Notes: generated by a model from the letters alone, not told the origin. A stretch of DNA of 64,000 nucleotides from Furcasterigmium furcatum (GCA_001599815.1 BCIA01000007.1:1-64000); one strand, 5' to 3'. Shown: positions 34,066 to 47,328, counted from the stretch's first letter. A program made the numbers and translations.

Positions 34066-36878
34066 ATGGCTTTCTATCGCACCAGGTCACACGGTCTCGG
34101 CCACATCGCCATCGACGAAGACGCTGAGACGCTCACCTCAGGCAATGTGGACCAGGATGGTCGCTTTGAGGTCCAATTTCACGACAGCCCTCAGGCGCTG
34201 ACGCGGTGGTTCCAGCGGTGCGAGGCAGAGTTCTGCGAGCGCCCGGCGTCTTCGGGGCTCGCGAAGGCCAAGACGCGGCGCCAGAGCAGTGTCGCCTTCC
34301 TCGACAAGGCCACCGCTGGCAACTTGCGGCTCAACATCGCTATCCACATCGTCGGTTCCCGTGGCGACGTCCAGCCTTTCATTCCCATCGCGCAGCTGCT
34401 GATGAAGCCGCCCTACGGCCACCGCGTCCGCATCTGCACCCACCCGATATTCAAGGACTTTGTCGAGTCAAACGGCGTTGAATTCTTCAGCATCGGCGGC
34501 GACCCGGAGGCCCTGATGGCCTACATGGTCAAGAACCCCGGTCTGCTCCCGAGTCTAGAGAGCATCAGGGCTGGCGACATCAAACGACGCAGGGCTGAGA
34601 TGTGGGAGATCATCAACAGCGCCTGGCGGAGCTGCATCGAGGCCGGGAACGGCATGGGCAAGCCGGTCAAGGCGGCGCATGTCACCAATGCAAAGGACCT
34701 TTTCATCGCCGATGCCATCATCGCCAATCCCCCGTCCATGGCGCACATTCACTGCGCCGAGAAGCTGGGCGTCGCCTTGCACATGGTCTTCACCATGCCC
34801 TGGTCCCCGACCCAGATCTTTCACCACCCGCTGGCTGCCATGAATTACGAGAAAGCTGACGCAAGCGTCGCGAATTACCTCTCATACATGATGATGGAGC
34901 TCTTAACCTGGCAGGGGTAAGCAGCCCTGGGCGCCGGGCTCGTCATTCACTCTTGCTGACCCGTACACAGGCTTGGCGATCTCATCAACAAATTTCGAAG
35001 GCAAACCCTCCACCTCGATCCCATCAGCTCCATGTGGGGATACCAGCTACTTCCACGGCTTCGTATCCCGTACTCATATCTCTGGTCCCAAGCACTGATA
35101 CCAAAGCCCCCGGACTGGGACTCGCATATCGACATCACGGGGTTCTCTTTCTTGCCCCTCGGCGACTCGTACACACCACCAAAAGACCTCACCCAATTTC
35201 TCGAAGCTGGACCTACGCCGATCTACATCGGGTTTGGTTCAATCGTCGTCGACGACCCTGCGGCTCTCACCCAGCTCATCTTCAAGGCCGTCAAAATAGC
35301 CGGTGTACGCGTCATTCTGGCCAAAGGCTGGGGAGGCATGGGAGGTGACAGTATCCCTGACGGAGTGTACCTGATCGGAAATACCCCCCATGACTGGCTG
35401 TTCAGACGCGTGTCCGCAGTTGTGCATCACGGCGGCGCAGGTACCACAGCTGCCGGAATTGCGGCAGGGCGACCGACTGTTGTGGTCCCTTTCTTCGGCG
35501 ACCAGCTCTTCTGGGGCCAGATGATTTCACGCGCCGGCGCCGGTCCAGATCCGCTGCCGTTCAGGCAGATGACGGCCGAGTCCTTAGCCGCAAGCATCCT
35601 GTTCGCGCTTAAGCCCGAGGTCCAGATGGCTGTTCAAGAGATGGCCCAGCAGATCTCAAACGAAGACGGCGCCGGCGATACAGCAAGAACGATCCAGGAC
35701 CGGCTAGATCTCGACGAACTGCGATGCGACCTCTGCCCTGACCGTCTCGCCAATTGGAAGCACAAAAAGAGCGGCGCACAGCTGAGCGGCTATGCAGTGG
35801 CCTGCCTCGTTGATCAGGGGGCAATCAAGCCGAACCATGTCAAGATGCTCCGCCACAAGCACTGGTACGTGGATGAAGGCGCTGAGCATCCCCTGATCGG
35901 TTCCCTGGCCGCCGTCACGGGCTTCTTCACGGCAGTGGGCGTGGCGACGACCGACTGGGCCGACCGACTGAAACAACGGCCATCCCGTCAACAGACGAAG
36001 CCAGATTATCACCTTGAGTTATCAACCCAGCCAGGAGACGTCCATTCGAACAGACACGACACAAATCCGCAACAGGACGACCAAAATGGCTATCTAGGGC
36101 ATATCGTCCCCGAGAACTCGCTGACAGTCCCTCAGATGGAAGCCATCGCGCGCAAGATGGCAACTAAAACCCTACGAAACCCGAATCCCACGCCTGACGA
36201 GCTAATCCAGCCTGGTTGCTATGATAAAGGTAAGGCGGCGTGGAAGAACAAGGAAACGGGCCGCTTTGGCGCCACGCTGTACACCATCCGGGCCACAGGC
36301 CGGTACGCCACGGACATTGCGACGGCTAGTGTCAAGGCGCCCGTTGCCTTCTTCTACAACATCGCAAACGGCTTTCATAACTATCCCTCGTACGGGTTTG
36401 GGGGTCGAGAGGTCCGACGGCGAGATGAAATCACCGGCTTCGGCAGCGGCGTCAGGACTGCAGGCAAGGAGTTCGTGCTGGGGTTCTGGGATGCATTCAG
36501 CGGTCTCGGGATGAAGCCATACCTCGGCGCCAAGGAGGAAGGACCCAAGGGGCTGGGGAAAGGCACGTATGCGGCGGGACGGGATTTTCTAATGAATCTC
36601 GGTGCTGGTGAGTTTGCTTGTCTGGGTGGTACAGGTTGGGAGATTTGACTGACGCGATCACAGCTACGTTCGGCCTCCCTGGCTACACGCTCAAAGGCAT
36701 CGAGAAGGAGTGCTCAAAGCGGCACCTTACGGACCTCAAGGCGGAGATTGTGCTCATTAGGCTCCGGCAGGGCATTGACGGGTTCCGCCACGCCAGCGCA
36801 GCAGAGAAACAGCTTGTCGGGCGCCGATGGGATATCCTGTTGTCGGATAAAGCTGCCAATACACGGCATGGGCTATAA
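34066..36878 (+). CDS. Sterol 3-beta-glucosyltransferase-like UGT
   Basis: Three exons (34066-34916, 34971-36607, 36664-36878) give 900 residues. The N-terminal Rossmann half begins NIAIHIVGSRGDVQPFIPIA near residue 88, the hallmark of GT28/sterol UGTs. The C-terminal half has the nucleotide-sugar motif VHHGGAGTTAAGIAAGRP near residue 435 and VPFFGDQLFWG. These enzymes transfer glucose from UDP-glucose to sterols or similar lipids in the cytosol at membranes. The PH/GRAM domains of Atg26 are absent; instead about 300 residues follow the catalytic part, ending in a conserved-looking segment (ATFGLPGYTLKGIEKE) seen in fungal multi-part UGTs. The exact acceptor is unknown. Confidence 0.9.
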
Positions 36879-37157
36879 GAAACTCGAGATTAAGCTTTTT
36901 CTTTTTCATCTTTCGCAACTTTGCCCCTCGTCCGTATGAGTGCTCCTTGATGATCTCGGTTTCGACATCACCGAACGTGGCGATGGCTTGTAGTAGACGC
37001 ATTCACATCTCGTACAGCTCACATCCAACAACTCAAGTTCTTAGTATTTGAACCAATGACTCAAGGATCTATGTTTCGACACACGATCGACGACTGAGGT
37101 TTGCAGCAGAGGCATCATCACTGATTTGAGTCTCCCTCTCACCACATCCAGCACTCC

Positions 37158-39289
37158 TCACGCCTCCCAGTAGTTCAGCGGCATTCCAAGCGCAGCACAC
37201 ATGGCCTCCTCGCCTCCCCAGCCCTCCATGGTTACACCTCCAGGCTTCAGTACAAGCCACTCCGGGTTCTCCGGGTCGACGGGCGTCCACTTCTCTGTCT
37301 CCCGCACGCTGGCGAGAGTGCTCTGGTACCCCCGCAGGGCGAGGTACTCTTGGTCGGGGTTCGGGTTGCCCGTCCACAGGAACGAGGCCAGGTAGTCCAT
37401 TACCAGTCGCGAGAAGGGCGTATCGAGGCCGTCCCTGTCTGGCAGCCCGACGCGCAGGATGTTCCCGAACACCAGGAGCTGGTCGGCGCCGTGGCATCGC
37501 ATATACTTCTCGGTCGGACCACCTGCCGGGGCTTCGCAGTACTCGTTCGTGAAGGTGGGCACACTGTACGTTCTGTTGTAGAGATGTCCGTACACGATCT
37601 TGAACGACCCGTGAAGCGCCGCCGAATACATCTGGGCCTTGTCCAGGCAGCTGAACATACCGAGGCTCAGGATCCGCTCGGTCACGCTGATGAGTTGCTG
37701 CGTTGTCCAGCCCTCCAGGTCCAGGCCGAAGATCTCAGGGTTCTCCAGTGCAGGAGAGACGTCGACACCGATGACCGCCAGCTCGGTAGACCATTGCTCC
37801 AATGAGGAAACGGTTTTCAGATCTACTCCGATCCGCTGCTTGGTCAGGTACACGCCGCCCTCTTCGGCTGTGATGCTGCTCATGACTGCCACGTCCTGCG
37901 CGTAGCCCGGGTTGGTCCCGTTAATCGGCGTGTGCGGCGTAGTGAGATAGGTGCCATCCACGACAGGCCACTGAGTGCCCAGGATGTCTTGAAAGTCGGC
38001 TCCGTCCACTTCCCGCAAGCAGGCGATGGCGTCCTCGGCGTCGTCGCAACCTGTCGCGGCAAGCAGCGGGACTGTGAACATCTCGTACGACTGCTCGATG
38101 GACATGAAATGGCCAAAGTTGTATAGGACACTGCCTTGGCCATCGGACCGCAGGTTGGCCTGTTTAAACAACCCGCGCGCCTCGGGAGATGTAATCATAT
38201 ACCGGGTCGCCATAGCACCAGCCGAGTCGCCGCCGATGGTGACTCGGTCTGGATCACCACCAAATGCGGCGATGTTCTCTGATACCCATTTCAGCGCTGA
38301 AACCTGGTCGCTCAGGGCTGCGTTTCCGTTATGGATACCATCATTGAAGACGAGCATCCCCGCGTTGCTGACTCGGTAGTTGATCGCTACCACCACCACA
38401 TCGGCCCTCGAGGCCAGGTTGGTCCCATCCGTATTGGGGTTGGCCGCAGTGCCGGTCTGGAAACCGCCACCATGGAAGAACACAAACACCGGCTTGAGCG
38501 TTACTAGTTTGCCTCCTTTATCACCGCCGTGAGGCAGAAAGGGCGTCCAGATGTTCGCGAACAGGCAGTCGTCGCTCGTGTTGCCGCTCACCTCGAGAAG
38601 TGGCTGTAGGCAATGGAAGCCAGCCTTGAGAGCAGTAGCAGAACCGCTCGCGTCGCGAAGGGGCTCTGAGTACTCAAATCGCTTCGGCGTCGGTGCATAC
38701 CTAACGCCCAGAAATTTCCATGTGAAGAAGTCCCTGTACCCGGTGAGGGCTACGTCGCCAACTCTTTGCGTGATCTGGAATTCGGGGGAAGTGTCCTCAG
38801 CTCCAGGACTTGAGGTGGGCGCGGTCTGTGAGCACAGAACCGGGAGATACTCCTTGCAGGGGACCTCGCTGATCTCACCGCCGATAGAGATTGCGGAACA
38901 CGCGCACGACGACGCGTTGCCAGCCATCCAGAAGAGAGCATCCTCGGCATAATTGCCAATGTAGACCTGATGGGCCAGCGCCGACCCGATCCCAGAGCCG
39001 AATGCATCAGCGTCATGAGCCCAGAGCGACTCGCCTAGCTTGCCACAGTATTCAGTTGCGCTGTGGTACTTGATCGGGTCATGAACTAGTATGGCCCCAG
39101 CTCCGGGGGTATCTTCTGCAAGGACAGGTTAGCAAACTCGTGCCGTTGTGGGGTTTGAGTAGATCTTCCCATACGGTTCAACTCGTTCTTAGATAAGATC
39201 GACAGCCCTCCGGCCGCCTCACTTCGGGTCGACATAGCCTCTATGAGAGCTGCCTTGGCCAACACAGCCACAGTGGTTGCGAGAACCAT
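37158..39289 (-). CDS. Secreted type-B carboxylesterase/lipase
   Basis: Two exons (39289-39175, 39115-37158) give 690 residues. A hydrophobic N-terminus (MVLATTVAVLAKAALIEA) suggests secretion. About 140 residues with several Cys precede the esterase fold. Then come FHGGGFQTG (oxyanion hole), EDCL-like DDCLFANIW, and the nucleophile elbow GGDSAGAM with Ser about residue 336. Most members read GESAG; here the acid is Asp, as in many fungal homologues. Such enzymes hydrolyse carboxylic esters outside the cell; substrates cannot be read from sequence. It is convergent with the glucosyltransferase gene (about 280 bp between stops). Confidence 0.9.
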
Positions 39290-40798
39290 TTTCCAATGAA
39301 AACAGAAGATGAGTGCAGAGACAAATCAGGGTATACGCCAAACAGTTGCTTCCTTAAACTTGCACTCTCCAATGTGGAACCGGACCCTGAACCGTTTATA
39401 TTTCCAGCCTCTGTGGATTTCCTCCTCCAATGCATCCGACGCGGCGAAACTCCGCGGCGGTACTAGAGACCGTATGCATGGCCAGTCTCTTGGCATCAGT
39501 TGATGCGTCCAAACGTGGGAGCCTACAGTCATGCAGCCCCCCACACACTCCAGGGTTTGTCATTTTATCTGGGGTGAATCGGGCCATCCATGACCTAGTT
39601 GCACTTTGCAGGGGTTGAATTGTGAGCTTGATTCGGGCCGGCAGAGCATCGCTGGGATTACCCGCACAATTGATTCGGCCCGTACCCACAGGCCAATGGT
39701 CGCTTCCACGTATAATGGCAGCTTGAATATGGAGGTGTGAAGTGTGAAGATGTTGCTCACTTTCGGTCCGAGGCTCGGCGCTTTACTGCGGGATAGGGGT
39801 TGCACACCTGGCTGCCAAGTACTCAACAGTCACAGCTCGTCTGATGTTGACTCGCAGGCCCCCTTTGGAGGAACGAAGCAAAGCGGCATTGCAAGGAACC
39901 TGGGAGAAGTAAGCCTGGCGGCGTATTTCTAGATCAAGGCCATACATATCAATCTTAAATGTACTCTATAGAGGCTCATAGTCTGACCAAGTTACCATGG
40001 TTCAAGAATTCCATTGGTTCTCAATTCTGTACGTTACCTATATCCCGCGTTATATTAGCAAGGCTGGCATGAGTATTCAAGTTAGAACCCCATTATAATT
40101 TTCGTTCCCTTGTCATGGTCTCGCTATCTAGGTTGGTACCTAGTCAGGTGCCCTCTGGGCAGCAAAAGCAAGGCTACTTCAGCATGCTTCGTATCCCGTC
40201 CGCATCATCAACTCCAGGTGCTTATAGGCATTCTACACCTACGTCAAGCTCGCTGTGGTCCCGACATCTAACCGTAACCCGATGAGCCTCCGCCCCTAGC
40301 GTGTTTCCGCCTGTCCTTCTTCTCTGCCGGCCGTTTGCTCCTGGGGCTCGTGGATACGCCATAAATGGCTGTGTGTATTTCAGCGTCGGGGGAAGCCGTT
40401 CCCCTCCAAACTGCGCTCGCAATCCCCCTCGGGACCAAGAAAGGGCTTGTCTCCATGGCCGTGCAGCGCATGACAGATACGCATCTACCATTTTGCTACA
40501 ATGATCCATCGTGTCAGTCAGATATACGTTGCCTAAGGGTTGATCTCCAATGAGGGATCATGGCGGGTGTTGAGTGCACCGTGCCGACAGCCGAACTAAA
40601 CTGCCGAGAGTCAACCCGCACTATCCACCCCGCATTCGCCGGTCCGGGGAACCTCCAGTCCAATGTCCATTCGGAATGAAGCGAGTCGGAGGCATCAACA
40701 TCTGATCTCGAAATAATTGCCCGGTTGTTTGAGCTGGAATCCATGTACCATTGAATCTACCTAACACACTCCACCCAGGTAGTATTCGAGGGCCGGCC
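39290..40798. other. Intergenic, no gene; CGGTCCG near its right end
   Basis: 1.5 kb between two diverging genes. Small frames show no motif. CGGTCCG at 40640-40646 lies about 155 bp before the next start codon and belongs to the motif set described for 40-57 kb. Confidence 0.55.
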
Positions 40799-43134
40799 AT
40801 GTCAGATCACATCACTGCCGCCACTCGGGCCGGCAAACGGCGCCGGGCGGCTCTTGCTTGCCTGTCCTGCAGGAGTCGAAAAGTGCGATGCAATGTGTAC
40901 GAGCAGCTTCCATGCGCGAATTGCCGATTCGACAAGATTCAAGTACGGGCATCAATTCAAAGTTCGTCTTGCTGCTCGGCAGGTTAATAAGCTTAACAGT
41001 GCTCCGTCTCGCCTTCTCAGAATCACCTACGAGTCGAAAATTGTCGCGGCAATGAGGGACAACATCCCATCGGGTCGGAACTCCCAGTCTCACCCCTGGC
41101 TTCAACACGGGAAGCTGTCGGTCACGAACCCGTGAATATGGAATCCGGGTTGGACAACGAAGCAGACTCGGATGGGCGCAAAAGTAGGGCTCCCAAGATA
41201 ACATTTAGTACCCTTCACGTCTAATTCCTTTGCTCAGATTCCGACGCCGCGTTCTCAGCTCTGCAGCCGTGGTCAACCATCGACGATGTCACACCCATCA
41301 TGATGTCCCTCCACACCACGCCGAGAATTCAAGAACATCAGTCTTCCATTCTTGGAAGTGTCGATGTTTTCAACGACTACAATGGAAGTTCGGCATCCTC
41401 ATGCGTCACGACCCCAGAAGATTCTTTGCCGGCGGGCATCGCCCTTTCATGTCTAGTCCGACCTCTTCTGTCTCAAATATCCCTCGAAGACGCCATGTTT
41501 CTCAGTCTCAAGGGCGCTCTCGACGTTCCGGAGGGCCCATTTTGTGATGCTCTCTTGGAGGCATTCATAAACTATGTCTATCCATTTCTGCCAATCATTG
41601 ACTTGCGCGAGTTTCTCCTGCTCATGCAACAGCACCAGGAGGAGGCTGCTTCTGGTGAGAGCTGCTCGACACGAACGGGTATGCCTGTCAGTTTGTTGCT
41701 GGTGCAAGCTGTAATGTTCTCCGCATCTGCGTTTGTGGATACACATTACCTGCGAGAGGCTGGATTTCATTCGAGAAGAGCAGCTCGAAAGTCTTTCTTT
41801 GAGCGGGCGAAGGTAAGTAATCGTGTCTTAAAACGTATCTCACCTATACCATCGTCCTAATCCCCCCTCTCTCGGTGCTTTAGCTTCTGTACACTTTCGA
41901 TTGCGAGTCGAACACCATGGCCATATCGCAGGCCCTACTGCTTATGACTTTCTGGCATGAGACAGTCGACGATGAGAAGGGCGCACCACACTGGATCAGT
42001 CTCGCCATGGACATGGCGCAGACAGCGGATCACCGTGAGCTGTCGGCATCGAAGCAGCAGCTTTGGAAGCGCATCAAATGGGCATGCTTGGTCAGAGACC
42101 GTTCGGTCTCCCTGGGCATGCGAAGCCCTTTGCGGATCGACCCTGTGTCCTTCAAGACGCCACCGCTCACAATGGCGGACTTCGACATCATAACCACACC
42201 AGATGTGACTCATCTTCCTTTCGCTCAAGCTACTATACTGAATGACGCTGTTGCACAGTGTGAGCTGGCCAACATGTTCATCTCAGCATGTCAGCTTTGG
42301 GCGCACATCGGGCGAGCCTTGATCACAGAATACGACGTTCAGAGCCAGCGACAGGCCCAGGAGGGTAATGCCGCCGGCAGAATGCTTCTATGTCCGAAGA
42401 CGACCCGGGATCTGAACGCCATCGACAATCTTGACCAGGAACTCATCCAATATCAGCAATCTCTGCCGCAAATTTGGTCATCCTCGAGCACGACGGAGAC
42501 TTTGAGTACCCAAGACACGAGATCGGTGGTCAGGTTCTATCAAGTATTACTCAATCTGATTTACCAGACAGCAATCGCCACACTCCACCGTCCAAATTCG
42601 AGTATGCGCACCGAGTGGGATTCCCCCAGCATGGAATGCTCGGTAGCCCTCTCGAAGCTCCGAGTTTCTGACGCCTGCCGCAGCATCGGCTGTATGGTAG
42701 CCAACCTTTACATACTGCGCCTCGATAAATATCTTCCGAGCGGCGCCTTAACGGTCTTGATTCCCGCAATCCTGACCCTCGCCCTCGAATGGAAGTCGAC
42801 CACTTCTGACATAGCTCGAGAAGAAACTATGCGCAGGGTCTGCTACTGTCGGCTCGTGCTCGAGAGTCTCCGTGAGACATACTGCGGTGGTGACCACGGA
42901 GTACGGTTACTTCAAGCGGCTTTGGGGCGTGACTTTTCAGAGCTTGAGAGCCAAGCTGGCAAGTATCTTAACGAACGGAGAGGGCAAGCCGAGAAGCATG
43001 TGGCATCCCGCGAGAGGAGACTTGGCATAGACTCTGCCAGTCCATTGGAGATCGATGATCTTGACAATCTTGCGGGCGGTTTCGGGGATTCGACGATATG
43101 GGACAACATGTTTTCGAGGCCACCATGTATCTAG
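40799..43134 (+). CDS. Zn2Cys6 transcription factor (fungal-specific TF domain) 1
   Basis: Four exons (40799-40942, 41000-41183, 41238-41812, 41884-43134) give 717 residues. The binuclear zinc cluster has Cys at 21, 24, 31, 39, 42 and 49 (CLSCRSRKVRC...CANCRFDKIQ-C). The sixth Cys is supplied only after intron 1, which supports that splice choice. The rest has the fungal TF middle-homology region (FINYVYPFLPIIDLREF; MTFWHET; WACLVRDRSVSLGMRSP). This resembles the cutinase-regulator (CTF1)-like group and is similar in plan to the factor at 53065. Such proteins bind CGG-containing sites in the nucleus. It probably regulates neighbouring genes, by position. Confidence 0.9.
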
Positions 43135-43737
43135 TTCTTTTGAAGCACGATTGGGAGAGTAGAGAGCAACACCATTGCCACGGTCCGGTCCGTGATGCAC
43201 AGAAGTCCAGAATCACAGCATCCATGGATGGCAAAAGCCATCGGCAGAGTAAACCAAGTCATTTCCGCTACATTGCACCTTCCAAAACACGACAAGCACA
43301 CCATTCTATGATCCAGAAGGATCCAAGATCCGCAGTTGTACATCTGCCGCGCCTGAAACTTTCTTCGGGTGCCGTGTTGCCAACCCTGTTTTTCTTGACA
43401 CGGACCAAGGTTCGATGAGGGGTGGCTCGATCATCAGTATTTGTGAGAATTCAGGAATGGCAGTGACCGGATGTCAGTTTGATTTGATTGACGAAGAATC
43501 GACGGCACATCGTTGATGACGAACCCGCGGACTTCATCGGATGCCGTCGCACTCGCGAGACTTAGGCAGATTCGTCATCGACGCCAATGGATCGCGGTAT
43601 TAAGGTTATTTAATATCGCCGGATAACATCTCGTCTGTTTTCGAATTTCTGTCCGACTACATCCAACATTCTTTGGCCTGGCTCTGTTCTTGCTGGCTAT
43701 CCTCTGACATAAGTTATCCTCAATCCTACACTCAGCC
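43135..43737. other. Intergenic with palindromic CACGGTCCG element
   Basis: No gene. CACGGTCCGGTCCGTG at 43179-43194 is a near-perfect inverted repeat containing the CGGTCCG core. It lies just after the TF stop and 540 bp before the NmrA-like start. Confidence 0.5.
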
Positions 43738-44504
43738 ATGTCTGCGCTCATTGTTGGGATCGCCGGTATCACCGGGAAATTTGGCCGCCTACTTGCCGCT
43801 AAGCTTCTTGAGAGTCATAAGGTCTCTCTCTGCGGCTATGCTCGCAACCCGCCAAAGCCGGCCTAGTATTGTCTGAGTCCTCTCGTGTGCAACTATTCAA
43901 GGGCGAGGCCTTCGACTATTCAGCCATCAAGTCTTTTGTCACCGGGTGTGACGTAGTGGTCTGTGCATACCTTGGAGGCGATGACCTGATGGTGGATGGC
44001 CAGAAGAAGTTGATTGATGCCGCTGACGAGGCAGGAGTGGCTCGCTACGTCGCCAGCGACTGGGCTCTCGACTATACGAAACTCAAGCTGGGAGAGCTCT
44101 TTCCGAAGGACCCTATGATTCACGTCAAGGCATATCTCGACACCAAAAAAACAATCAGCGGTGTCCACATTCTCATCGGTGGCTTCATGGATCCCATCCT
44201 GAGCCCCTTCTTCCGCGTATGGGACCCTCAGACCAGGACGCTGCGATACGGGGGTGAAGGTACTGAGCCTTGGGAGGGAACTTCGTATTCCAACGCCGCG
44301 CAATTCACCACTGCCGTCATTGCGGACACCTCGGCCGTCGGCATCCAGAAATGTAGGCTGAGCTTCTATTCCTAGTGTCGGGTGACCTTTCAACTAATGA
44401 AACCCATTTCAGACCTCGGCGATCGCAAAACCATACTTCAAATTGCCCGAAATTTCAAGCAGGTGTACGGTTTCGAACCCAAGCTAGCCCAATTGTGTTG
44501 GTGA
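43738..44504 (+). pseudogene. NmrA-like / isoflavone-reductase-like NAD(P)-binding protein, broken
   Basis: The N-terminus MSALIVGIAGITGKFGRLLA contains the GxxGxxG dinucleotide-binding turn. After about 42 codons the frame hits TAG (43864-43866); the expected sequence resumes one frame over (VQLFKGEAFDYSAIKSFVTG, VVCAYLGGDD, ASDWALDY) to 44349. A normal intron follows (donor GTAGGC, acceptor ending TTTCAG), then YLGDRKTILQIARNFKQVYG. The protein ends early at 44504, where family members continue for roughly another 100 residues. No splice choice repairs the first break. It is therefore a pseudogene unless the assembly has an error. NmrA-like proteins sense or use NAD(P) and often belong to metabolite clusters. 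Confidence 0.82.
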
Positions 44505-45289
44505 AGTCTCTCAGTTGCGTGTGCACGGGCAGTGGATTTCCATAGCACCTTGGGTATATACTTATGTATCTTATGGAGTGTTGAGCATTCCCATCGCGTC
44601 CACCGTGCAGCTGTTGTGGTCCTTAATAGCGTAGCATGCTGTGCGTCACTCAAAAACTCACGCCGGCATGGTTAGGCTTGTGCGCACCGAGCGGTATGTC
44701 GACACTCGGGCGATTCGAAATACACACCACGCCGATAACCTCAGTACAAGCATGCAAAGGATCCCACCATGGTATTCAAGGAACTTTTTTATTAATGGCA
44801 CTTTTCCTTTTGGCATTGTGGTGATATCTCTAGACTGTACGGCACGAGTCGCGATGTACCACTCCTCGACGAGGACTCTGTATGTATACCTATCTAGAAC
44901 AGGCATAGCACAAAAGCAAGCGCAGTTCGTCCCTCACTACCACACCCCACGAAAGATCATCAGTTCTGGGCTCAAGTGTCGAGGAGAGAATGTGCATCTG
45001 AGAGGGATTACAGCATCCGGGATTCTTCTCGGTAGGCCGGACCGGCCGGAAAGGCCCACTCCGGACCGCTCCGTGAAAATTGCTTCGGCTTGTCGGGAGG
45101 GTCAAGACCCTTGGCGGCACTCTCCGTGTCGGGCCTTATATCCGTTATTAGCGTCACATCAGCGCTGGTTGTCTTTTGGATTTAAGAAGTGGTGTTGAAT
45201 CTCCGAAGGCCTTTTTACGAGCCGCCGTATCTTTCCTCCAGTACCTTGAGGGGAACTCTGGCATTCCACTAACACTACCGGCATTTGAG
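44505..45289. promoter_or_regulatory. Upstream region of the acyl-CoA synthetase gene with CGGACCG sites
   Basis: No gene. CCGGACCGGCCGG at 45037-45049 and CCGGACCG at 45061-45068 lie about 220-250 bp before the start codon. They match the core found in the other cluster promoters. Tandem CGG/CCG triplets are the usual targets of Zn2Cys6 regulators. Confidence 0.5.
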
Positions 45290-47328
45290 ATGATCCCTGA
45301 TACACAGGGCAGAGACCCATGGCGGGCCCCCGAGAAGTTCAACTTTGCCATCGACGTAGTAGATGCGCAAGCAACGTCATTTCCTGGCCGCCGGGCTATG
45401 ATTTGGAGCAACGGGGCTGATTCACGGTCGCTCGACCTTTCCTTTCGGCACTTTTCGGAGAGGTCGCACTGTTCAGCGCAGCTCCTACAGGAGCTAGGCA
45501 TCAAGAAGGGCGATGTCATGATGATATTGCTCCCGAGAGTTCCTGCATGGTATGCAAGAACTTCAGCCATTCCTCACAAAGATCACAGACTAGCTGCTAA
45601 CAAGGGCCAGGTGGGAGATCGCGACGGGTGCTCTCCGCGCTGGCGTTGTCATATCCCCCTGCACGACGTTGGCTACGCCCAAGGACATTGCATTCCGAGC
45701 GCGATCCTCCAAGGCTAACATCATCGTGGGGGACACCGCGACACTCGGGGCATTTCTCCAAGTCCGCGATGAGTGCCCAACAGTTACGACTCTGCTCCAG
45801 GCCGATGGCGATCCTATCGACGAGGCCATGCAGTACGACACATTACTTTGCGACTACCCCATTGGCACACGTTATGTTGGGTTAGCGACAACAACATCAG
45901 ATCCGGCGTTGCTGTTTTTCACATCGGGCACAACCGGTCCGCCCAAGATGGTGGTTCACAATCACTTGTATCCTTTGAGTAAGTTACACCATCGGCAAGC
46001 TGATGGCATCATCGTCTTGACTGACGACTAATCGCAACAGGCCACACCACTGCTGGCAAGAGCTGGCTCGTGTTGAGCCCCGGGAAGCTTTTCTGGTCCT
46101 TGGCCGAACAAGGCTGGGCTAAAGCGGCATGGTGAGTCCCCTCTCCCATGTTTCGGTTGGTTAGATACTCCCCGCTGACGTCTGTTCTAGGTCCTGGTTC
46201 TCCGCGTGGAACTCGGGCGCCGCTCTCTACGTCAAGGACCTAAAGGGTCCGTTTTCTCCGCGAGGCATCATAGAGACCCTACACCGATACCCGATCACCA
46301 CGCTCTGCGTGCCTCCCACCGCGTTTCGACGGCTCGTGCAACCCGACATGGGCAAGCTGATGCAGGAAATGCCACCCCGGGGTCTTGAGCACTGTGTGGC
46401 AGCGGGAGAAGCGCTTGAGGCTGAAGTCGTACGGGCGTGGAAGACGTTGACAGGAATTGAGATCAAGGACGGTAGGTGCACGGCGAGTGAAGGCAATTCT
46501 GGGAAAGCCCTTAACTGACATGTTCTGTTGCAGGATATGGCCAGACTGAGACAACTCTTATTTGCGGAAACTTCCCTGGCCATCTGGTTAAGCCGGGGTC
46601 CATGGGCATCGCGACGCCAGGAATGCATTTGAGCATCGTAGACAACGATGGCCGGGAATGCGAGCCTGGGGTCGAAGGCAACATTGCGCTGAGCATCGGT
46701 TATACCCAACAGGGCGATCCTCTCGTCGGCGTGTTCGACGGCTACCTCAAGGAAGACGGCACTAAGATACGAAAAGTGCAACAAGAAGCCCCCAAACCCA
46801 GACCTGGCTCGTCGCCACCGCGACAGTGGTACCTCACGGGTGACCGTGGTTCTCGAGATGAGGATGGTTATTTCTGGTTTGTCGGAAGATCGGACGATGT
46901 CATCAATTCAGCTGGATACCGTATCGGTGAGTGGGCGACGGTGACGGGCACCGTCCAAAGCGTGTCGTTCCAACCCCGGAAATAGTGGACTAACATTTGT
47001 GTAAACAGGCCCATCTGAAGTCGAAGCTGTGCTACAAGAGCACCCGGCAGTCCTCGAGTCGGCCGTCATAGCCTCGCCGAGCGCTGAGCGGGGCGACGTC
47101 GTCAAGGCTTTCATCACCCTCACCGAAGCAGGGCGACGAGAAGACCCCACGGCGCTGGCCAAACAGATCCAGGACCACTGCAAGAGGACGGCAGCGCCGT
47201 ACAAGTACCCGCGGCGCATCGAGTTTGTTGGACCCGACTTCTTCCCGAAGACCGTCAGCGGCAAGATTCAAAGGGCGAAGCTGCGGGAGATAGAGAAGCG
47301 CAAGCAGATGTCGCTCGCCAAGTTGTAG
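45290..47328 (+). CDS. Medium-chain acyl-CoA synthetase-like AMP-forming ligase
   Basis: Six exons (45290-45549, 45611-45978, 46041-46131, 46191-46471, 46534-46926, 47009-47328) give 570 residues. Family motifs in order: LPRVPAWWEIATGALRAG, the P-loop LFFTSGTTGPPK (~190), YGQTETT, YLTGDR with FVGRSDDVINSAGYRIG (~433-465), and the C-terminal PKTVSGKIQR, whose Lys (~549) is catalytic. Layout matches ACSM-type enzymes, which activate medium-chain or aromatic acids to acyl-CoA with ATP. There is no peroxisomal SKL end (it ends SLAKL). The chosen start is the first in-frame ATG of the exon; coding sense continues a little upstream (LTLPAF), so an earlier start in a missed exon is possible. Confidence 0.9.

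Noticed and set aside
43800..43870. An intron repairing the NmrA-like gene
   Set aside because: The only GT donor nearby (GTCTCT) joined to CCTAG leaves the downstream sequence in the wrong frame.
45541..45720. A frameshift in the acyl-CoA synthetase
   Set aside because: A normal intron (45550-45610) explains the change of frame and rebuilds the conserved VPAWWEIATG region.
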